From NCBI GenBank assembly GCA_963589585.1, contig CAVALG010000040.1:1-18807 (forward strand): DNA of 18,807 nt, read 5' to 3'. This document shows positions 14,459 through 18,807 of this stretch, in pieces. Positions within the stretch are counted from its first letter, which is position 1. Each line of letters begins with the position of its first letter. The DNA comes from CAVALG01 sp963589585 (GTDB lineage Bacteria > Bacillota > Clostridia > Oscillospirales > Acutalibacteraceae). The notes beneath the pieces are model-generated. The model saw nothing but the letters and a program-made list of their open reading frames with translations, was not told the DNA's origin and did not search any database. The position numbers and the translations under genes were made by a program.

Positions 14459-15994
14459 TTATCCTTGATTGCGCCAATATTTTCGGTCAAGACTGCGGTA
14501 CTGTATAGCAGCCGAGATATGCTTAAAACCTATATCGGTTTCACCGTCAAGGTCGGCAGCCGTGCGTGCAACCTTAAGTATACGGTCATAACTGCGCGCC
14601 GACATTCCAAGATTGTCAAACGCCGCGTGCAGCGCTTTTTCAGCCTGCGGCGTGAGTGTGCAGAATTTGCGTATAAGCGCAGGCGTAAGGCGCGCGTTGC
14701 AGGTTATACCCGTCCCGGCGTAGCGTTCTGCCTGTATTTTTCTTGCCGCTTCAACCCGTTGAGCTATTTCGGCGCTTGTTTCTTCTTTAACCGTGTTTCC
14801 CGTAAGTTCTTCATACTTTACGGGCGGTACTTCTACATGAATATCCAATCTGTCCAACATCGGGCCGGATATCCGCCCAAGATAGTTGGCAACTGCCGCA
14901 GGCGAACAGGTACACTTTTTGGTGGGGTGCCCGTAATATCCGCAGGGGCAGGGGTTCATAGCCGCTACAAGAGTTATCGAACAGGGGTATGTAACGCTTG
15001 TGAGCGAGCGCGATATGGTAACACAACCGTCCTCAAGCGGCGCACGCAGCGTTTCCATAGTATGGCGTGAAAATTCGGGCAGTTCGTCCAAAAACAAAAC
15101 CCCGTTGTGTGCAAGTGATACTTCGCCCGGCTTCGGGAAAACTCCGCCGCCGATAAGCCCTGCAATTGACGCCGTGTAATGCGGATTGCGGAACGGCCGC
15201 GTGGATATTACCGCACCGCCTTCGGGCAGCGTACCTGCAACCGAATGTACTATAGTTGTTTCAAGCGATTCTTCAAATGTCATTTCGGGCAGTATCGTGG
15301 GCAAACGCTTTGCGAGCATACTTTTACCCGACCCGGGTGGACCTACAAGCAGCACATTGTGACCGCCCGCGGCTGCAATTTCAAGTGCCCTTTTGGCAGT
15401 GTACTGACCTTTAACTTCGCAAAAATCAACGTCATATCTGCGCTGTTCGCGTGTTATGGGCGAAAATGGAGCAGGCGTTATAAGTTCCCTGCCGCGCAGA
15501 TGCGCCACAAGTTCTTTCACCGTGTTTACCGGGTAAACCGTAACTCCGTCCACCACCGTTGCTTCGCGCGCGTTGCCTGCAGGCAAAAACACCTCGCGAA
15601 AACCGTTGTTCCTTGCAAATATCGTCATCGGAAGTATACCTTTAACGGGGCGTACTTCACCGTCAAGCGATACTTCGCCTATAAACACGCTTTCGGCGCT
15701 GTCGGCGGATATTTCGCCCAACGCGTCCAAAATCGAAATAAGTATGGGCAGATCGTAAACCGCACCCTCTTTTCTTACTCCGGCAGGAGCAAGGTTTATG
15801 GTAACAGAGGTTTGCGGCAGTTCAAAACCGTTGTTTTTAAGGGCGGCTTTTACGCGGTTTTTAGATTCTTTAACGGCAGCATCGGGCAAACCGACAATAT
15901 CAAATGCCGGCATACCGGCGGAAATATCGGTTTCAACCGTTACCGCAAATGCGTCAATTCCGCAAAGTCCGCAGCTTGTCTGTTTAGAAAACAT
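14459..15994 (-). CDS. YifB/ComM family Mg-chelatase-like AAA+ ATPase
   Basis: 511 residues, full length for the family. N-terminal ChlI/Lon-like fold (1-170) with FDIVGLPDAAVKESK (31-45) and INLAPAGVRKEG (66-77). AAA+ domain: Walker A GPPGSGKS (218-225), Walker B LFLDELPEF (300-308), and a cysteine cluster (C349, C351, C361, C363) in NPCPCG...KKCTC, probably zinc binding. C-terminal Mg-chelatase domain ending SYDRILKVARTAADLDG. ComM in Haemophilus and Vibrio is a hexameric helicase promoting branch migration in natural transformation; in Firmicutes the role is less clear. It has its own promoter divergent from rpe, and AAGGGA precedes the ATG. No dprA follows, although that pairing is common elsewhere. 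Confidence 0.93.
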   Translation of the reverse strand: MFSKQTSCGLCGIDAFAVTVETDISAGMPAFDIVGLPDAAVKESKNRVKAALKNNGFELPQTSVTINLAPAGVRKEGAVYDLPILISILDALGEISADSAESVFIGEVSLDGEVRPVKGILPMTIFARNNGFREVFLPAGNAREATVVDGVTVYPVNTVKELVAHLRGRELITPAPFSPITREQRRYDVDFCEVKGQYTAKRALEIAAAGGHNVLLVGPPGSGKSMLAKRLPTILPEMTFEESLETTIVHSVAGTLPEGGAVISTRPFRNPHYTASIAGLIGGGVFPKPGEVSLAHNGVLFLDELPEFSRHTMETLRAPLEDGCVTISRSLTSVTYPCSITLVAAMNPCPCGYYGHPTKKCTCSPAAVANYLGRISGPMLDRLDIHVEVPPVKYEELTGNTVKEETSAEIAQRVEAARKIQAERYAGTGITCNARLTPALIRKFCTLTPQAEKALHAAFDNLGMSARSYDRILKVARTAADLDGETDIGFKHISAAIQYRSLDRKYWRNQG

Positions 15995-16053
15995 ACATCA
16001 TATCCCTTAGTCGTGGGTCAAAAAATCCCCCATTTTCATTTGCATACTTTTTA

Positions 16054-16082
16054 AGTATAGTGCATTTCACGGAATTTAGCAA
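16054..16082 (-). promoter_or_regulatory. Promoter of yifB-DUF975
   Basis: On the - strand TTGCTA (16082-16077), 17-bp spacer, TATACT (16059-16054), about 60 bp before the YifB start. It is back to back with the rpe promoter. Confidence 0.65.
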
Positions 16083-16101
16083 GAACTTTATAAGAAATTT
16101 A

Positions 16102-16130
16102 TTGAAATATCGCGCAAAAAGTTGTAAAAT
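16102..16130 (+). promoter_or_regulatory. Promoter of rpe-pyk
   Basis: TTGAAA (16102-16107), 17-bp spacer, TAAAAT (16125-16130); start expected near 16137, about 30 nt before the rpe ATG. Confidence 0.7.
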
Positions 16131-16168
16131 AACAAACAAATACACTTATAGTATGGAGTGAACCGGAA

Positions 16169-16813
16169 ATGATAAAAGTATCACCTTCAATATTAACCGC
16201 CGATTTTCTGCGTCTGGAGTCGGTTTTAAAGGAACTTGAAAACGCAGGCACCGATATGCTGCATATGGATGTTATGGACGGTATTTTCGTACCGAATATA
16301 TCTTTCGGTATTCCGCTTATTAAATCGGTAAAGGCGCACACCTCACTTCCTATGGATGTTCATTTGATGATTGACCGTCCGCACAGGTATATTGATGAGT
16401 TCTGCGGCGTTGCGGATATTCTCGGTTTCCATTATGAAGCAGGCTCACCGGTTGAATCAACGCTTAAAAGAATACGCGAAAACGGGGTGCGCTCCTGCCT
16501 TACAATAAAGCCCTGCACCGCAGCGGAGGAGATATTTCCGTATTTGCCGCTTTGCGATATGGTGCTTGTAATGTCGGTTGAACCGGGATTCGGCGGACAG
16601 AGTTTTATGCCCGAGTCGCTTGCCAAACTGCGCGCATTAAAAGCAGAGGCGGAAAGGCAGGGGCTTAATATCGATTTAGAGGTTGACGGCGGAATAAACG
16701 CCGCTACCGCACCGCAGGCTGCAGCAGCCGGTGCAAATGTCCTTGTTGCGGGAAGTTTCCTGTTCAATGCCGAGGATAAAGCCGCTGCGGTGCAGAATTT
16801 AAAATTGCTTTGA
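16169..16813 (+). CDS. rpe: Ribulose-phosphate 3-epimerase
   Basis: 214-residue TIM-barrel enzyme interconverting ribulose 5-phosphate and xylulose 5-phosphate in the pentose phosphate pathway. Family motifs and metal ligands: VSPSILTADF (4-13), H32 and D34 in HMDVMDGIFVPN, H65 in DVHLMI, MSVEPGFGGQSF (135-146) and D173 in EVDGGI. Length matches the family. GGAG at 16155-16158 precedes the ATG. The LTIKPCT segment (111-117) replaces the more usual LNPxTP. No cpgA/rsgA or thiamine pyrophosphokinase gene adjoins it, unlike the common Firmicute order; instead it is followed by pyruvate kinase after 37 bp, with no terminator between. Confidence 0.96.
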   Translation: MIKVSPSILTADFLRLESVLKELENAGTDMLHMDVMDGIFVPNISFGIPLIKSVKAHTSLPMDVHLMIDRPHRYIDEFCGVADILGFHYEAGSPVESTLKRIRENGVRSCLTIKPCTAAEEIFPYLPLCDMVLVMSVEPGFGGQSFMPESLAKLRALKAEAERQGLNIDLEVDGGINAATAPQAAAAGANVLVAGSFLFNAEDKAAAVQNLKLL

Positions 16814-16850
16814 TTATAATTAAAACCGAGAGTTAAAGGGGACGGTAAAA

Positions 16851-18266
16851 TTGAGAAAAACCAAAATAGTATGTACAATAGGCCCGTCAAGCAATAACCA
16901 TTCCATCCTTACGGGAATGGCTCAGGCAGGTATGAATGTTGCGCGCCTTAATTTTTCACACGGAACGCACGAGGACCATAAAAAGAATATTGAACTTATA
17001 AAGCAGGTAAGACGGGAACTTAATTTACCGATAGCGATTATGCTTGATACCAAAGGCCCCGAATACCGTATAAGAACATTTAAGGACGGCCGCGTTTTTT
17101 TGAAAAAGGGTGATAAATTCACCTTTACAACCGAGGAAACCGTGGGCGACGAAACCCGCGTTTCGGTAAGTTACGAGGGGCTTGCGCGCGACCTTGAAAT
17201 CGGCGATACAATATTGCTTAACAACGGACTTTTATCTTTTAAGGTAGAAAGCAAAACCGATACCGAACTTAACTGCGTAACCGTTATAGGCGGCGAACTT
17301 TCAAACCGTAAAAGTATGAGTTTCCCCGGTAAGGTCTTAAAGCAGGATTTTTTAAGCCGCCAGGATATGGACGATATTAAATTCGGGCTTGAAAATGATA
17401 TTGATTATATCGCCTGTTCATTTGTTTCACGCGCCGAGGATCTTATTGCTATGCGCGAATTTTTAAAACAGTGCGGTCACGAAGATGTTTCGCTTATCGC
17501 GAAAATCGAAAATCAACCCGGCGTTGATAATATAGAAGAAATCTGCAAATATTGCGAGGGTATAATGATAGGCCGCGGCGATATGGGCGTTGAAATTCCG
17601 TTTGAAGAACTTCCCGCAATACAGAAAAAACTTATTACAAAATGCCGCCTGCTCGGCAAGCGCGTTATTACCGCAACCGAGATGCTTGAATCTATGATAT
17701 ACAATCCGCGCCCGACCAGAGCGGAGATATCCGATGTTGCCAACGCCGTGTATGACGGTACAAGCGCCATAATGCTGTCGGGCGAGAGCGCCGCAGGCAA
17801 ATACCCGGTTGAAGCGGTGGCTACAATGTCCAAAATTGCCGAAAGTACCGAGAGGAACATTCATTACGCCAAACGGTTCTACGGCTCTGATTTTAAAATC
17901 CGCAACACGGTGGATGCTATATCCCACGCCACCTGCGCTATGGCGATGGATATCGGCGCGAAGGCAATAGTAGCCTGCTCACTTTCGGGTATGACGGTGC
18001 GTATGGTTTCGCGTTTCCGCCCCGATGTTGATATTCTCGGTATAACAACTAACGAGAAAACCTGGCGGCGGCTTGCGCTGTCGTGGGGCGTTACACCGCT
18101 GCTCTGCCGAAAATTCAACACTATAGATGAACTGTTTGAAAATGTTAAGAAGATAGCGGGGGATGTTTTTTCTCTTTCCGCAGGGGATGAAATAGTAATA
18201 ACCGGCGGCGTCGTAAACGGCTGCTCAGGCACTACAAACCTTATAAAGGTTGAAAAATTTAAATAG
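16851..18266 (+). CDS. pyk: Pyruvate kinase
   Basis: 471 residues; transfers phosphate from phosphoenolpyruvate to ADP, last step of glycolysis. The start is TTG at 16851, supported by AAAGGGG (16836-16842) and by the universal N-terminus RKTKIVCTIGPSS. Core motifs: NVARLNFSHG (29-38, with R32, N34), MLDTKGPEYRI (64-74), catalytic K218 with E220 in AKIENQPGVDNI, IGRGDMGVE (240-248, D244) and ITATEMLESM (273-282, T274). C-terminal allosteric domain present and ends normally; the extra PEP-utiliser-like domain seen in some Bacilli and Clostridia is absent. The B-domain DDG element reads NNG (124-126), a deviation from most relatives. Together with rpe it forms a short carbon-metabolism operon. 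Confidence 0.97.
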   Translation: MRKTKIVCTIGPSSNNHSILTGMAQAGMNVARLNFSHGTHEDHKKNIELIKQVRRELNLPIAIMLDTKGPEYRIRTFKDGRVFLKKGDKFTFTTEETVGDETRVSVSYEGLARDLEIGDTILLNNGLLSFKVESKTDTELNCVTVIGGELSNRKSMSFPGKVLKQDFLSRQDMDDIKFGLENDIDYIACSFVSRAEDLIAMREFLKQCGHEDVSLIAKIENQPGVDNIEEICKYCEGIMIGRGDMGVEIPFEELPAIQKKLITKCRLLGKRVITATEMLESMIYNPRPTRAEISDVANAVYDGTSAIMLSGESAAGKYPVEAVATMSKIAESTERNIHYAKRFYGSDFKIRNTVDAISHATCAMAMDIGAKAIVACSLSGMTVRMVSRFRPDVDILGITTNEKTWRRLALSWGVTPLLCRKFNTIDELFENVKKIAGDVFSLSAGDEIVITGGVVNGCSGTTNLIKVEKFK

Positions 18267-18397
18267 TGCGCAGCACTCTGTCCGCTTTTACGAGGTGCGC
18301 CGCACGATACGAAACAGCATTGGTTCCCTTGTATGGTGCGGATATTCATAACCCACCTAAAATCTATATAATCAACACCGTATTACTAAAAAAAGAG
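18267..18397 (+). ncRNA. Candidate structured RNA between pyk and terminator
   Basis: 131 nt without a gene. Pairings seen by eye: GTGC/GCAC mini-hairpin (18266-18269 and 18273-18276); AGGTG (18293-18297) with CACCT (18354-18358), flanked by TTTT/AAAA; and inside it CCGCAC (18300-18305) with GTGCGG (18336-18341) then ATAC/GTAT (18307-18310 and 18331-18334), leaving a 20-nt loop. With the terminator the unit is about 180 nt, the size of 6S RNA, and the interrupted rod is compatible with it. I do not recognise the sequence with certainty, and no separate promoter was found. It may equally be just the 3' UTR of pyk. Confidence 0.4.
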
Positions 18398-18446
18398 AGA
18401 AGCGCAGTCTGTATGCAAACGCATACCCGGCTGTGCTTCTTTTTTA
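18398..18446 (+). terminator. Strong intrinsic terminator after rpe-pyk
   Basis: AGAAGCGCAG (18398-18407) pairs with CTGTGCTTCT (18431-18440), one G:U, followed by a run of six T (18440-18445). Its apex is a second hairpin, GTATGC-AAAC-GCATAC (18411-18426). Confidence 0.88.
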
Positions 18447-18514
18447 TCGGTTAAAATATCCTGCGTTATAACAGCAAACGATGATTTTTCCATAGGGGAC
18501 GCCCTAATTTCCGC

Positions 18515-18807
18515 TCAATGTATATTCATCGTTCCGTCTGCAAGGTCCTGCGCTGCAAACGGGATAAAGTAAAACGGTATAGTAAGCAGTTTCTGCTCAG
18601 GGTTATATCCGTAGTTGTTTTTAGAAACCTTGATTGCATATTCGAACTTATTATGGTTTGAGAATTTTTTAAGGGAGTTAAGTGTGCCTCTGCCTTTTTT
18701 GACATCAAGCGGGTACAGTTTATTATTTGACTCAATAATAAATTCAAGCTCGGCCGATGCCTTGCCGCGCCAATAGAACAGTTTGTGCTCTTTTGCAACC
18801 AATTCGT
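18515..18807 (-). CDS. DUF4143-type ATP-binding protein, C-terminal fragment
   Basis: Partial; the gene enters from the right edge and ends at a TGA read from 18517-18515. The visible ~97 residues have the features of the DUF4143 nuclease-like C-terminal domain that follows an AAA_14 ATPase: ELVAKEHKLFYWRG, then ELEFIIESNNKLYPLDVKKG (E-x-x-F/D-F-I and V-K-x-G pattern, as in PD-(D/E)xK folds), a spacer helix, then YAIKVSKNNYG and a closing TIPFYFI. The usual E-I-D-F is E-L-E-F and the usual E-V-K is D-V-K here. The ATPase domain is outside the window. These proteins are very common accessory genes in gut Firmicutes and Bacteroidetes; their role is unknown. Convergent with pyk. Confidence 0.8.
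   Translation of the reverse strand, partial: ELVAKEHKLFYWRGKASAELEFIIESNNKLYPLDVKKGRGTLNSLKKFSNHNKFEYAIKVSKNNYGYNPEQKLLTIPFYFIPFAAQDLADGTMNIH

Noticed and set aside
13645..14490. DUF975 protein starting at TTG 14490
   Set aside because: It would add 32 residues unlike the family, overlap yifB and lacks a ribosome site; ATG at 14394 gives the family-typical N-terminus.
15179..16054. Long + strand open frame (291 codons) opposite yifB
   Set aside because: Antisense to a full-length YifB with all family motifs; the translation is Arg/Tyr/Cys-rich with no recognisable domain, a shadow frame.
18411..18426. Palindrome GTATGC-AAAC-GCATAC as an operator
   Set aside because: It sits at the apex of the terminator stem and is better explained as part of that hairpin.
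1..18807. CRISPR arrays, tRNA/rRNA genes, insertion sequences, prophage or attachment sites
   Set aside because: No regularly spaced direct repeats, cloverleaf-like segments, transposase or integrase motifs were seen on reading both strands.

Overview
The window looks like a chromosomal segment of an anaerobic, Gram-positive Firmicute, most likely a Clostridia gut-type organism (Oscillospirales/Ruminococcaceae-like). This is inferred from ferredoxin-rich flavin enzymes, strong AGGAGG-type ribosome sites, CpsB/CpsD-type tyrosine phosphatase and kinases, a DUF975 protein, TTG starts and moderate GC. No species can be named from the sequence. There are no phage, IS, CRISPR, tRNA or rRNA genes; genes are dense and mostly housekeeping.

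Region 1 (1-5737, + strand) is a tightly packed redox operon cut by the left edge: the tail of an MvhD/FlxD-type subunit, two FlxC/FlxB-like [4Fe-4S] proteins, a FlxA/AsrB-like FAD-NAD(P) protein with a [2Fe-2S] tail, a FrdB/HdrC-like iron-sulfur protein, a FrdA/SdhA-like flavoprotein and a small PQ-loop-like membrane protein, closed by a terminator. An NAD(P)H-oxidising Flx module is joined directly to a soluble fumarate-reductase-like module. No HdrB-type disulfide reductase and no cytochrome b anchor are visible. The working hypothesis is a cytosolic, possibly flavin-bifurcating NAD(P)H:fumarate (or related enoate) reductase, with HdrA expected just upstream of the window. This is the most interesting system here.

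Region 2 (5740-8821, + strand) holds enolase, a PiT phosphate transporter and its DUF47/PhoU-like partner. It ends in a perfect 15-bp hairpin that also overlaps the stop codon of the convergent gene.

Region 3 (8802-13588, - strand) is an exopolysaccharide control module: a promoter, a membrane-anchored Ig-like surface protein, two consecutive BY-kinase (Wzz+CpsD) proteins, a terminator, then a CpsB/YwqE-type PHP tyrosine phosphatase. No glycosyltransferases lie in the window.

Region 4 (13645-16082, - strand) has a YifB/ComM AAA+ ATPase followed by a DUF975 membrane protein. It shares a divergent promoter region with region 5.

Region 5 (16102-18446, + strand) has ribulose-phosphate 3-epimerase and pyruvate kinase (TTG start). 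They are followed by about 130 nt of apparently structured RNA and a strong terminator. The right edge holds the C-terminal part of a DUF4143-type ATPase on the - strand.
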